NCBI RefSeq assembly: GCF_035762905.1
Contig: NZ_DASUCC010000149.1
Location: 59,093 to 123,092 of the forward strand
Source: DASYTH01 sp035762905
GTDB taxonomy: Bacteria > Actinomycetota > Actinomycetes > Mycobacteriales > Pseudonocardiaceae
Length of the DNA stretch: 64,000 nt
Reading direction: 5' to 3'
The position numbers were made by a program, and so were the translations under genes. Numbering within the stretch: the stretch's first letter is position 1; every line of letters begins with the position of its first letter. Positions 27,314 through 35,796 of this stretch are shown piece after piece. The notes beneath the pieces were generated by a model. It was not told the origin of the DNA and did no database searches. It worked only from the letters and a program-made list of their open reading frames with translations.

Positions 27314-27975
27314 GCCGGTGCCGCCACGAGGCCAAGCTGCGCCCGTACCCAGGCGGCCACGTCCGGCGCATCCGGACTGTCCACAAGCGACTGACTGATC
27401 ACCGGAAGGCCGCCGCGGACCCGGTGCGCGTCGGCCGACATCACCCCGAGGTCGGCGCCGACCAGCGGGGCAAGGTCGGTCTTGTTGATCACCAACAGAT
27501 CCGCGGTGGTCACACCCGGACCGCCCTTGCGCGGCACCTTGTCCCCGCCGGCCACGTCCACGACGAAGATCTGCCGGTCGACCAGACCCCGGCTGAACAC
27601 CGCGGTCAGGTTGTCCCCGCCGCTTTCGATGATCACCAGCCGCAACCCGGAAAACCGGTGCTCCAGCCGCTCGACCGCGTCCAGGTTGGCGGTGATGTCG
27701 TCCCGGATCGCCGTGTGCGGGCAGCATCCGGTCTGCACCGCCTCGATCCGCTCCGGGTCGAGCACGCCGGCCGCGCGCAGGAAGTCCGCGTCCTCGGTTG
27801 TGTAGATGTCGTTGGTCACCACGGCAAGCGGGACGGCCGGACCGAGCACCCGGCACAGGGCCGCCACCAGCGCGGTCTTCCCGCTGCCCACCGGTCCGCC
27901 CACGCCGAGCCGCATTGCCCGCCCGGCAAGCGGCTGATGCTCGTGCGGGTCGTGGTGGAATCCGTCAGCTGGCAA
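27310..27975 (-). CDS. ureG: Urease accessory GTPase UreG
   Basis: A GTPase that powers nickel delivery to urease. The P-loop GVGGPVGSGKTALVAAL, VVTNDIYTTEDADFL, EAVQTGCCPHTAIRDD (the CPH metal-binding motif), ESGGDNLTAVFS and LVINKTDLAP are all present. The start chosen is TTG 27975: GGGAGG lies 9 bases upstream, and the resulting 221-residue protein keeps a His-rich N-terminus (FHHDPHEHQP), common in UreG proteins of operons lacking ureE. The 3' end of ureF overlaps this start. Confidence 0.9.
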   Translation of the reverse strand: MPADGFHHDPHEHQPLAGRAMRLGVGGPVGSGKTALVAALCRVLGPAVPLAVVTNDIYTTEDADFLRAAGVLDPERIEAVQTGCCPHTAIRDDITANLDAVERLEHRFSGLRLVIIESGGDNLTAVFSRGLVDRQIFVVDVAGGDKVPRKGGPGVTTADLLVINKTDLAPLVGADLGVMSADAHRVRGGLPVISQSLVDSPDAPDVAAWVRAQLGLVAAPA

Positions 27976-28633
27976 ACAGACGCACCTCCCTGTCGTGCGC
28001 TCGCCGGTGCGACTCGGCCAGCAGGTCGAGGCCGGGCGCGCCCGGGGCGGGCAACTCGGCCGGATCCAGCGCGGCCGTCGCGGCCGCCCACTCGGCCACC
28101 GCGCGCAGCTCCCCGGCAAGGTCGAGCACGGTCGCGTTGACCGCCAACGGATCCAGGCCGAGCAACCGGACCGCCGCGGCGGCCGGCCCGCTCACCGAAA
28201 GATAGGCCGCGGTCCGCGCGGCGTCGACCGGAAGCCCGCCGCCGAGCCCGATCGCGACACCGAGCACCACGCAGTGGTGCGGCCGGCGCAGGGCCGGCAG
28301 CCGGGCCGGGGTCGCGCGCAGCGCCCGCAGCGTGCCGGCACCCTGCGCCCGGGACGCCTCGCGCTGCGCCGCCGACGGCGTGCGGGCGTCCAACTCGGCG
28401 TCCAGGCGGCCCCAGAACGTGGCTTGCGCCCCGCGCCGGGCGGCGTGCGCGGCCGCCCCGGCGAACACCGCGGCCAGCGCGCCGGCCGTGTGCAGCCGGC
28501 CGAGCAGGAAGGCCGGCAGATCGGACTCGCCGGTGATCAGCCCGCGGCCGGCCGCCTCCTCGAGGCCGCCGGAGTGGACGTGTCCGCCGCCCGGAAACCG
28601 GGCGTCGGCAAGGGCGAGCGCGAGCACGTCCAT
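27965..28633 (-). CDS. ureF: Urease accessory protein UreF
   Basis: A 222-residue all-helical chaperone that works with UreD and UreG in nickel insertion. ALADARFPGGGHVHSGGLEE at the N-terminus and SVSGPAAAAVRLLGLDPLA in the C-terminal half fit UreF. ATG 28633 overlaps the ureC stop codon by one base (TGATG), showing translational coupling. Confidence 0.88.
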   Translation of the reverse strand: MDVLALALADARFPGGGHVHSGGLEEAAGRGLITGESDLPAFLLGRLHTAGALAAVFAGAAAHAARRGAQATFWGRLDAELDARTPSAAQREASRAQGAGTLRALRATPARLPALRRPHHCVVLGVAIGLGGGLPVDAARTAAYLSVSGPAAAAVRLLGLDPLAVNATVLDLAGELRAVAEWAAATAALDPAELPAPGAPGLDLLAESHRRAHDREVRLFAS

Positions 28634-30351
28634 CAGAACAGGAAGTACTTCTGTGCCATCGGAAGCACCTCGGCCGGCGCCGGTTCGATCAGCTCGCCGT
28701 CGACGTGCACCGCGAAGCTGTCCGGATCGACCCGCACGTCCGGCCGGGCGTCGTTGGCGATCATTTCCGCCTTGCCGATCCGGCGGGTGTCGGCCACCGC
28801 AAGGATCGGCGTGGCGGTGCCCAACCGGTCCGCGATGTCCGCCTCGATCGCTTCCCGCGCAACGAAATGCAGGCTGCTGGCGGCGGCGACCCGTGGCGCG
28901 GCACCGAACATCGGCCGGGCGAACACCGGTTGCGGGGTGGGGATCGAGGCGTTGGCGTCGCCCATCTGCGCCCAGGCCATGAACCCGCCCTTGAGCACCA
29001 CGCTCGGCCGGACCCCGAAGAACTTCGGGTCCCAGAGCACCAGGTCGGCAAGCTTGCCGACCTCGACCGAGCCGAGCTCGTCCGCCATTCCGTGCGCGAT
29101 CGCCGGGTTGATCGTGTACTTCGCCACGTACCGGCGGGCCCGCAGATTGTCCGCCAAGCCGTCGCCGGGCAGCGACCCGCGCCGCCGCTTCATCACGTGC
29201 GCGGTCTGCCAGGTCCGGATGATCACCTCGCCGATCCGGCCCATCGCCTGCGAGTCCGAGCTGATCATCGAGATCGCGCCGAGGTCGTGCAGCACGTCCT
29301 CGGCGGCGATCGTGGTCGGCCGGATCCGGCTCTCGGCGAACGCCAGGTCCTCCGGCACCGACGGGTTCAGGTGATGGCAGACCATCAGCATGTCGAGGTG
29401 CTCGTCGATGGTGTTCACCGTGTGCGGCCGGGTCGGGTTGGTCGACGAGGGCAGGATGTTCGGCTCGGACACCACCCGGATGATGTCCGGCGCGTGCCCG
29501 CCGCCGGCACCCTCGGTGTGGTAGGCGTTGATCGAGCGCGCACCGATCGCGTCCACTGTGGACTCGAGGAAACCGGCTTCGTTCAGGGTGTCCGTGTGGA
29601 TGGCCACCTGGACGCCGGACTCGTCGGCCACCCGCAGGCAGGCGTCGATCGCGGCCGGCGTCGTGCCCCAGTCCTCGTGCAGCTTGAACCCGCCGGCACC
29701 GCCGATCAACTGCTCCCGCAACGCCTCCGGGTTGACCGTGTTTCCCTTGCCCAGCAACAGGATGTTCAGCGGGATGCCGTCCATCGCCTGCAGCATCCGG
29801 CCCAGGTTCCAGGCGCCCGGCGTGACCGTGGTGGCCTTGGTGCCCTCGGCCGGACCGGTGCCGCCGCCGACCAGCGTGGTCAGCCCGGAGGCCAGCGCGG
29901 TGTCGGCCAACTGCGGGCAGATGAAGTGCACGTGACAGTCCACTCCGCCCGCGGTGAGAATCTTTCCGTTGCCGGACAACACTTCCGTGGACGGGCCGAT
30001 CACCAGTGCCGGGTCCACCCCGTCCATCGTGTCCGGGTTGCCGGCCTTGCCGATGCCGACGATCCGGCCGTCCCGGATCCCGATGTCGGCCTTGATCACG
30101 CCCCAGTGGTCCAGCACGATCGCGCCGGTGATCACCAGGTCCGGCGCACCCGCGGCCCGGGTGGCCGTGGCCTGACCCATCGACTCGCGGATCACCTTGC
30201 CACCGCCGAAGATCACCTCGTCGCCGGAGCCCAGCCCGCGGCTGCGGTCCTCGGTCACCTCGATCAGCAGGTCGGTGTCGGCCAGCCGGATCCGGTCGCC
30301 GACCGTCGGACCGAACAACTCCGCATACCGCCCCCGGTCAATGGAGGTCAC
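28633..30351 (-). CDS. ureC: Urease subunit alpha
   Basis: The 572-residue catalytic subunit that hydrolyses urea to ammonia and carbamate. Nickel ligands and catalytic residues are visible: HVHFICPQ (first His pair), GGFKLHEDWG (carbamylated Lys), YHTEGAGGGHAPDI and the flap MVCHHLNPSVPEDLAFAESR with the acid-base His. The start is GTG 30351, which overlaps the TGA of a micro-ORF formed by an intercistronic repeat. The ribosome binding site GCGAGG, 7 bases upstream, belongs to that repeat. Confidence 0.96.
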   Translation of the reverse strand: MTSIDRGRYAELFGPTVGDRIRLADTDLLIEVTEDRSRGLGSGDEVIFGGGKVIRESMGQATATRAAGAPDLVITGAIVLDHWGVIKADIGIRDGRIVGIGKAGNPDTMDGVDPALVIGPSTEVLSGNGKILTAGGVDCHVHFICPQLADTALASGLTTLVGGGTGPAEGTKATTVTPGAWNLGRMLQAMDGIPLNILLLGKGNTVNPEALREQLIGGAGGFKLHEDWGTTPAAIDACLRVADESGVQVAIHTDTLNEAGFLESTVDAIGARSINAYHTEGAGGGHAPDIIRVVSEPNILPSSTNPTRPHTVNTIDEHLDMLMVCHHLNPSVPEDLAFAESRIRPTTIAAEDVLHDLGAISMISSDSQAMGRIGEVIIRTWQTAHVMKRRRGSLPGDGLADNLRARRYVAKYTINPAIAHGMADELGSVEVGKLADLVLWDPKFFGVRPSVVLKGGFMAWAQMGDANASIPTPQPVFARPMFGAAPRVAAASSLHFVAREAIEADIADRLGTATPILAVADTRRIGKAEMIANDARPDVRVDPDSFAVHVDGELIEPAPAEVLPMAQKYFLF

Positions 30352-30446
30352 GCCGTCACCTCGCAGGCTCGGTGCCGGTACGCCCCGCCGCCTCGCAGGC
30401 TCCGCGGCGGGGCAGTGTTGATTTGTTCGCTCGCAAGCTCGCTCAC
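30348..30446 (-). repeat. Intercistronic CGAGCTTGCGAG element, copy 2 (between ureB and ureC)
   Basis: Read on the minus strand, the element starts with GTGAGCGAGCTTGCGAGC, overlapping the ureB stop (GTGA). It has a perfect 9-bp stem CCCCGCCGC / GCGGCGGGG (plus-strand 30383-30391 and 30404-30412) with the second 12-nt unit as loop. It ends with ACCGAGCCTGCGAGG, giving the ureC Shine-Dalgarno. It encodes 32 residues (VSELASEQINTAPP...) and its TGA overlaps the ureC GTG. The stem differs from copy 3 by matched changes on both arms. Confidence 0.85.
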
Positions 30447-30763
30447 CGGTCCAACTCCCCGGCGAACTCCGGACGCAGGCCGGGAACCACCCGGCGGCCG
30501 GCGATCGGCACCAGGTCGACCTCGCGCTCGACCCCCGGCTCGAACCGCACCGAGGTGCCGGCCGGAATGTCCAGCCGGTAGCCCCACGCCTCGTTGCGGT
30601 CGAAGTCCAGGCCCAGGTTGGCCGCGGCGAAGTGGTAGTGCGAGCCCACCTGCACCGGCCGGTCCGCGGCGTTGCGCACAGTCAGCCGCACCCGGTGCCG
30701 GCCCGGGTTCAGCGGAACGGGCTCGCTGCCGGTGATGATCTCTCCTGGTCGCGCGGCGCTCAC
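30443..30763 (-). CDS. ureB: Urease subunit beta
   Basis: A 106-residue structural subunit. PGEIITGSEPVPLNPGR, VGSHYHFAAANLGLDFDR and DIPAGTSVRFEPGVEREVDL are the typical UreB segments. GGGAGGA precedes the GTG start. Only 14 bases separate it from ureA. Its stop codon TGA is the first part of the repeat element that leads into ureC. Confidence 0.95.
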   Translation of the reverse strand: MSAARPGEIITGSEPVPLNPGRHRVRLTVRNAADRPVQVGSHYHFAAANLGLDFDRNEAWGYRLDIPAGTSVRFEPGVEREVDLVPIAGRRVVPGLRPEFAGELDR

Positions 30764-30777
30764 GCGGTCCTCCCGGG

Positions 30778-31080
30778 TCAGACGATCGGGTGGTGCACGG
30801 TCACCAGCTTGGTGCCGTCCGGAAACGTGGCCTCGACCTGCACGGAGTCGATCAGCTCTGGCACGCCGTCCATCACCTGGTCCCGGCGCAGCACCGACCG
30901 CCCGCTGTCCATCAGGTCGGCCACCCCGCGGCCGTCCCTGGCGCCCTCCAGCACGTGCTCGCTGATCAACGCGACCGCCTCCGGGTGGTTCAGCCGCAAC
31001 CCCCGGTCCAGCCGGCGCCGCGCCACGTCCGCGGCCACGTGGACGAGGAGTTTGTCCCGTTCCTGCGGGGAGAGGTGCAT
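30778..31080 (-). CDS. ureA: Urease subunit gamma
   Basis: A 100-residue subunit starting MHLSPQERDKLLVHVAADVA and containing RLNHPEAVALISEHVLEGAR and DSVQVEATFPDGTKLVTVHHP, all standard for UreA. It is the first gene of ureABCFGD. ATG 31080 is chosen as the family start; the frame is open 10 codons further. TAGGGT about 20 bases upstream may be the -10 box. The 196-bp divergent region to the second citrate synthase holds both promoters. Confidence 0.95.
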   Translation of the reverse strand: MHLSPQERDKLLVHVAADVARRRLDRGLRLNHPEAVALISEHVLEGARDGRGVADLMDSGRSVLRRDQVMDGVPELIDSVQVEATFPDGTKLVTVHHPIV

Positions 31081-31276
31081 GAGGGACACCCTACAAACTG
31101 AATCGATCACTTAACCGTGACGGACGACACCGGGGTGAACGATTGCCTCGGGCAGAACGGAGGGGCATGGTGGGCGTGAGCCGCGCAGTGGAGCCCGGCG
31201 CCGGCGACCTGCCCACGTTGCCGCCGCCCACCGCGCGAATCGATCGGGGCAATGAGTCGTTGTGGAAGGCGAGACA

Positions 31277-32455
31277 ATGCACGGCGTAGTGCAACACGTG
31301 GAAAAGGCTCCTGTGGGTGCGTCCGGCGTGGTACCGAGTCCGACCGATCCCGACGACGGGTTCCGGCCGGGGCTGGAGGGCGTCGTCGCCTTCCGCACCG
31401 AGATCGCCGAACCGGACCGGGACGGCGGTGCCCTGCGCTACCGGGGCGTGAACATCGAGGACCTGGCCGGCAAGGTCACCTTTGGCGACGTGTGGGCGCT
31501 GCTGGTCGACGGCCGGTTCGGCCAGGGCCTTCCGCCGGCCGAGCCGTTCCCGATCCCGGTGCACACCGGTGACGTCCGGGTCGACGTGCAGGCCGCACTG
31601 GCCATGCTCGCCCCGATCTGGGACTACCAGCCGCTGCTGGACGTGACCGACGAAGAGGCCCGCGAGCAGCTCGCCCGCGCCTCGGTGATGGCGCTGTCCT
31701 ATGTGGCCCAGTCCGCGCGCGGCATCGGCCGCCCCGCGGTGGCGCAGCGCCGGATCGACGAGTGCAACACGATCACCGAGCGGTTCATGACCCGGTGGCG
31801 CGAGGAGCCCGACCCGGCGCACGTCAAGGCGATCGACGCCTACTGGGTGTCCGCCGCCGAGCACGGCCTGAACGCCTCCACCTTCACCGCCCGGGTGATC
31901 GCCTCCACCGGCGCCGACGTCGCGGCGTGCATGTCCGGGGCGATCGGCGCGATGTCCGGCCCGCTGCACGGCGGCGCCCCGGCCCGGGTGCTGCCGATGA
32001 TCGAGCAGGTGGAGAACATCGGCGACGCCCGCAAGGTGGTCGCCAACATCCTGGACAACGGCGACCGGCTGATGGGCTTCGGGCACCGGGTCTACCGGGC
32101 CGAGGACCCGCGCGCCCGGGTGCTCCGGCGGACCTGCCACGAGCTGGGCGCCGAGCGTTACGAGGTGGCCGCCGCGCTGGAGCAGGCGGCGCTGGCCGAG
32201 CTGCGCGAGCGCCGGCCGGACCGGGCGATCGAGACCAATGTGGAGTTCTGGGCCGCGGTGATCCTGGACTTCGCCAAGGTGCCGCCGCACATGATGCCGG
32301 CCATGTTCACCTGCGCCCGCACCGCCGGCTGGTGCGCGCACATCCTGGAGCAGAAGCGCACCGGCCGCCTGGTCCGTCCGTCCGCTCGCTACGTCGGCCC
32401 CGGGCCGCGCCGGCCGGAGGACGTCGACGGCTGGGACACCGTCACGCACCGCTGA
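31277..32455 (+). CDS. citA: Citrate synthase 2 (CitA-like)
   Basis: A 392-residue citrate-synthase-family protein of the short actinobacterial type. SGPLHGGAPARVL and MGFGHRVYRAEDPRA carry the two active-site histidines. The usual catalytic Asp position reads NVEFWAAVIL, with Glu where the gltA product at 15026 has NVDFYTG. ATG 31277 is preferred over GTG 31262 because GGAAGG lies 7 bases upstream. It may act as citrate or 2-methylcitrate synthase; the sequence does not decide. It is divergent from the urease operon. Confidence 0.88.
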   Translation: MHGVVQHVEKAPVGASGVVPSPTDPDDGFRPGLEGVVAFRTEIAEPDRDGGALRYRGVNIEDLAGKVTFGDVWALLVDGRFGQGLPPAEPFPIPVHTGDVRVDVQAALAMLAPIWDYQPLLDVTDEEAREQLARASVMALSYVAQSARGIGRPAVAQRRIDECNTITERFMTRWREEPDPAHVKAIDAYWVSAAEHGLNASTFTARVIASTGADVAACMSGAIGAMSGPLHGGAPARVLPMIEQVENIGDARKVVANILDNGDRLMGFGHRVYRAEDPRARVLRRTCHELGAERYEVAAALEQAALAELRERRPDRAIETNVEFWAAVILDFAKVPPHMMPAMFTCARTAGWCAHILEQKRTGRLVRPSARYVGPGPRRPEDVDGWDTVTHR

Positions 32456-32518
32456 CCATCTACTTTCGGGTAAACGTGAAGGCTCCTACCGATGCACGGT
32501 GTCCGACAGAATGCCTCC

Positions 32519-33877
32519 ATGCTCCCCACCACCGAGCTCGCCCTGCTCCGCCGCCTGGCCGGTGAGCAGGCGGACAGCCGCGCCCCCTCGCTGATCGCCG
32601 CCGTCGTCCGCGGCGATGAGGTGCTGTGGACCGGCGCGCGCGGCCGGGTGGACGGCGAACGGCCGACGCCCGACACGCAGTACCGGATCGGCTCGATCAC
32701 CAAGACCTTCGTGGCCGTGCTGGTGATGCGGCTGCGCGACGAGGGCCGGCTGGACCTCAACGACCCGCTGGACAAGCACCTGCCGGGCACCAACCTCGGT
32801 CATCTGACCATCGCCCAGTTGCTGGCGCACACCGGCGGGCTCACCTCGGAGTCGCCGGGGGCCTGGTGGGAGCGGGCCGAGGGCGGTGACTGGGCGGCGC
32901 TGCAGAACAGCCTGACCGACGGGGTGCTGCGGCACCGGGCCGGCGCCCGGTTCCACTACTCCAATGTGGGCTACGGCGTGCTCGGCGAGCTGGTCGCCCG
33001 GCTGCGCGGAATGAGCTGGTTCGAGGCGTTGCGCGCCGAGGTGCTGCTGCCGCTCGGGCTGACCCGCACCACCCCGCAGCCGCAGGCGCCACACGCGCTC
33101 GGCTGGGCCGTGCACCCGTACGCCGACGTGCTGCTCAACGAACCCACCCCGGACTCCGGGGCGATGGCGCCGGCCGGGCAGCTCTGGTCGACGGTCAACG
33201 ACCTGGCCCGGTGGACCCGGCTGCTGGCCGGCGACACCGGCGAGGTGTTGCACCCGGACACCGTCGCCGAGATGCGCGAGCCGGCGCATGTGGACGACGC
33301 CGACGCCTGGACCTCCGGCTACGGGCTGGGACTGCAGGCGTTCCGGGACTCCGGGCGCCGGCTGTCCGGGCACGGCGGCTCGATGCCCGGGTTCCTGGCC
33401 AGCGTGGTCGCCGACCCGCGGACCACGACCGGGGCGCTGGCGCTGACCAACAGCACCTCCGGCGTACCGGTCATGGTGCTGGCGTTCGACCTGCTCAAGC
33501 TGGTCGACGAGTACGAGCCGGCGCTGCCCGCCGAGTGGCTGCCGATGGACGGCGCCGACCCGGACCTGCTGGCGCTGACCGGCCCGTGGTTCTGGGGCCC
33601 GGTGCCCTACGCGCTGCACCTGCTCCCGGACGGATGGCTGAACCTGCGCCCCACCAGCGGTGCCGGCCGCGCCTCCCGGTTCCGGCCGGAGGCCGACGGC
33701 ACCTGGACCGGTCTGGACGGCTACTACGCCGGGGAGACGCTGCGGGTCAGCCGGAACCCGGACGGCACCCCGAACCACCTCGACCTGGCCACGTTCATCT
33801 TCGCCCGCTCCCCGTACGACCCGGCCGCCCCGATCCCCGGCGGCGTGGACGACCAGGGCTGGCGGGGCGGCCGGTAG
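32519..33877 (+). CDS. Serine hydrolase of the beta-lactamase class C family
   Basis: A 452-residue protein of the serine beta-lactamase/penicillin-binding fold. IGSITKTFVAVLVM holds the SxxK motif, FHYSNVGYGVLGELV the YxN motif, and GHGGSMPGFLAS the HxG-type third motif. About 90 C-terminal residues form an extra domain as in D-aminopeptidase or esterase EstB relatives. No signal peptide is seen, so it is probably a cytoplasmic esterase or peptidase rather than a lactamase. ATG 32519 is used; ATG 32492 is possible. Confidence 0.85.
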   Translation: MLPTTELALLRRLAGEQADSRAPSLIAAVVRGDEVLWTGARGRVDGERPTPDTQYRIGSITKTFVAVLVMRLRDEGRLDLNDPLDKHLPGTNLGHLTIAQLLAHTGGLTSESPGAWWERAEGGDWAALQNSLTDGVLRHRAGARFHYSNVGYGVLGELVARLRGMSWFEALRAEVLLPLGLTRTTPQPQAPHALGWAVHPYADVLLNEPTPDSGAMAPAGQLWSTVNDLARWTRLLAGDTGEVLHPDTVAEMREPAHVDDADAWTSGYGLGLQAFRDSGRRLSGHGGSMPGFLASVVADPRTTTGALALTNSTSGVPVMVLAFDLLKLVDEYEPALPAEWLPMDGADPDLLALTGPWFWGPVPYALHLLPDGWLNLRPTSGAGRASRFRPEADGTWTGLDGYYAGETLRVSRNPDGTPNHLDLATFIFARSPYDPAAPIPGGVDDQGWRGGR

Positions 33878-33883
33878 TACGGA

Positions 33884-35122
33884 TCAGGCCAGTGCCTCGG
33901 TGGGGGCGAGGCGGGCGGCGCGCATGGCCGGGTACATGCCGGCCAGTGCGCCGGTGAGCGCGGCCACCGCGACGCCGCCGGCGAGGGCGAGCGGCGGGAA
34001 CACGGCGGGCCAGTTCTTGGTCAGCGCGTAGCCGGCGGTGACGCCGACGCCGACCAGGACCCCGACCAGGCCGCCGAGGCTGGACAGCAGCACCGACTCG
34101 GCCAGGAACTGACCGCGGACCTGACGCCGGGTCGCGCCGAGCGCCCGGCGCAGGCCGATCTCCCGGCGCCGCTCCAGCACGGCGATCACCATCGTGTTCG
34201 CCACGCCGACGCCGCCGACCAGCAGCGCCACCCCGCCGAGGGCGAGGAACAGCGCGTTGTAGGAGCTGTCCGCGAGCCGCTGGGCGGCCAGCGCCTCGGA
34301 CGGCAGTCGCACCTGCACCTCGTTCGGCCGCTCCGGGCTGATCGTGGCGCCGAGCACCGACCGCACGGACTCCACCTGGGCCTCCTCGGCGCGCAGGTAG
34401 ATCACGCCGGGATTGCCGCCGAACCCCAGCCGTTCCTGGGCGAGGGTCCAGCCGACCAGCACCGAACGCTCGATCTCGGGCGCCAGCGGCAGCTTGTCCA
34501 GCACCCCGATCACGGTGAACCACTGCCCGTCGATCCACACCTGACGGGGTGAACCGGGAGTCACCTGGTCGATGCCGAGCCGGGTGGCCGCCTCGGAACC
34601 CAGCACCACCGCCGGGAACCGCTCGGCCACCGCGTCCAGGAACCGTCCACTGTGGACGCTGCCGCGCAGGGTGTCCAGCAGGTCCGGGGTGGCCGCGTAC
34701 ACGGCGAGCCCGGAGGTCTCGCCGGCCGGCACCCGGTCGCTGCGCCGCACCGTGGCCGACACCGTGCCGGTCGCCGAGACCGCGGTGACCGGGGCGATCC
34801 GGCGCACCATCGGCACCGCGGTCTCCGGCAGCTCGGCGTCGTCGCCGCCGAAGGTCTGCCCGGGCTGCGCGGTGAGCAGGTTCGGCCCGAGCGCGGCGAG
34901 CTCCGCGCGCAGCGCGGCCGCACTGGACGCCGGGATGCTGACCACGGCGATCATGGCCGCGATCCCGATCGCGATGCCCAGCGCGGAGAGCACCGCGCGC
35001 AGCGGCCGGGTGCGCATCCCGTGCCCGCCCAGCCGCAGCACGTCCCGCGGGCCGAGCCGGCGCGGCCGCGGCAACGGCTCCCGCTCGACCGGCGCGGGCG
35101 CCACCGCCATGATCGTGCTCAC
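33884..35122 (-). CDS. MacB-type ABC transporter permease (FtsX-like)
   Basis: A 412-residue membrane protein. It has one N-terminal membrane helix (about 35-60, with LRAVLSALGIAIGIAAMIAV), a periplasmic MacB_PCD domain (about 65-270), then three C-terminal helices containing RRREIGLRRALGATRRQVRG, the FtsX coupling motif. The GTG start overlaps the ATPase stop codon. It works with the ATPase and the HlyD-like adaptor in the same operon, probably exporting a peptide, lipid or antibiotic. Confidence 0.9.
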   Translation of the reverse strand: MSTIMAVAPAPVEREPLPRPRRLGPRDVLRLGGHGMRTRPLRAVLSALGIAIGIAAMIAVVSIPASSAAALRAELAALGPNLLTAQPGQTFGGDDAELPETAVPMVRRIAPVTAVSATGTVSATVRRSDRVPAGETSGLAVYAATPDLLDTLRGSVHSGRFLDAVAERFPAVVLGSEAATRLGIDQVTPGSPRQVWIDGQWFTVIGVLDKLPLAPEIERSVLVGWTLAQERLGFGGNPGVIYLRAEEAQVESVRSVLGATISPERPNEVQVRLPSEALAAQRLADSSYNALFLALGGVALLVGGVGVANTMVIAVLERRREIGLRRALGATRRQVRGQFLAESVLLSSLGGLVGVLVGVGVTAGYALTKNWPAVFPPLALAGGVAVAALTGALAGMYPAMRAARLAPTEALA

Positions 35123-35796
35123 GGGGCCACCCCCGTGTCCAGCCGCACCGAGCCGTCCAGCATCTCCACCCGGCGCCGGGCCGACGCGGCGATCGCCAGG
35201 TCGTGCGTGACGATCACCACGGTGGTCCCGGCCGCGTTCAGCTCGACCAGCAACCGCATGATCCCGGAACCGGTGCGGCTGTCCAGGTTCCCGGTCGGCT
35301 CGTCGGCCAGCACGATCGCCGGCCGGTTCACCACCGCCCTGGCCATCGCCACCCGCTGCCGCTCGCCCCCGGACAGCTCGCCCGGCACGTGCCAGGCCCG
35401 GTTGGCCAGGCCCACCCGCTCCAGCGCGGCCATGGCCAGACCGCGCCGCTGCCGCGCCGGCACCCCGGCGTAGGGCAGCCCGGCGGCCACGTTGTCCACC
35501 GCCGGCAGCCCGTCGGTCAGGAAGAACTGCTGGAACACGAACCCGATCCAGCGTGAGCGCAGCGCCGAGAGCCTGCGGTCGGACAGCCGGGCCACGTCGT
35601 GCCCACGCACCAGCACCCGGCCGGCGCTCGGCCGGTCCAGCGTGCCCATCAGGTGCAGCAGCGTCGACTTGCCCGACCCGGACGGGCCGACCACGGCCAC
35701 CAAGTCGCCCGGCTCGACCGAAAGCGACACCTCCCGCAGGGCCCGCACGCCACCCGGATAGGTCCGGCTGGCCGCACTGATCGTCAACACGGTCAT
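35119..35796 (-). CDS. MacB/LolD-type ABC transporter ATPase
   Basis: A 225-residue ATPase. Walker A GPSGSGKSTLLHLMGTLDRP, signature LSGGERQRVAMARAVVNRP and Walker B IVLADEPTGNLDSRTG are the exact pattern of the LolD/MacB subfamily. ATG 35796 overlaps the adaptor stop codon by 4 bases, and its own stop overlaps the permease start. Confidence 0.93.
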   Translation of the reverse strand: MTVLTISAASRTYPGGVRALREVSLSVEPGDLVAVVGPSGSGKSTLLHLMGTLDRPSAGRVLVRGHDVARLSDRRLSALRSRWIGFVFQQFFLTDGLPAVDNVAAGLPYAGVPARQRRGLAMAALERVGLANRAWHVPGELSGGERQRVAMARAVVNRPAIVLADEPTGNLDSRTGSGIMRLLVELNAAGTTVVIVTHDLAIAASARRRVEMLDGSVRLDTGVAP

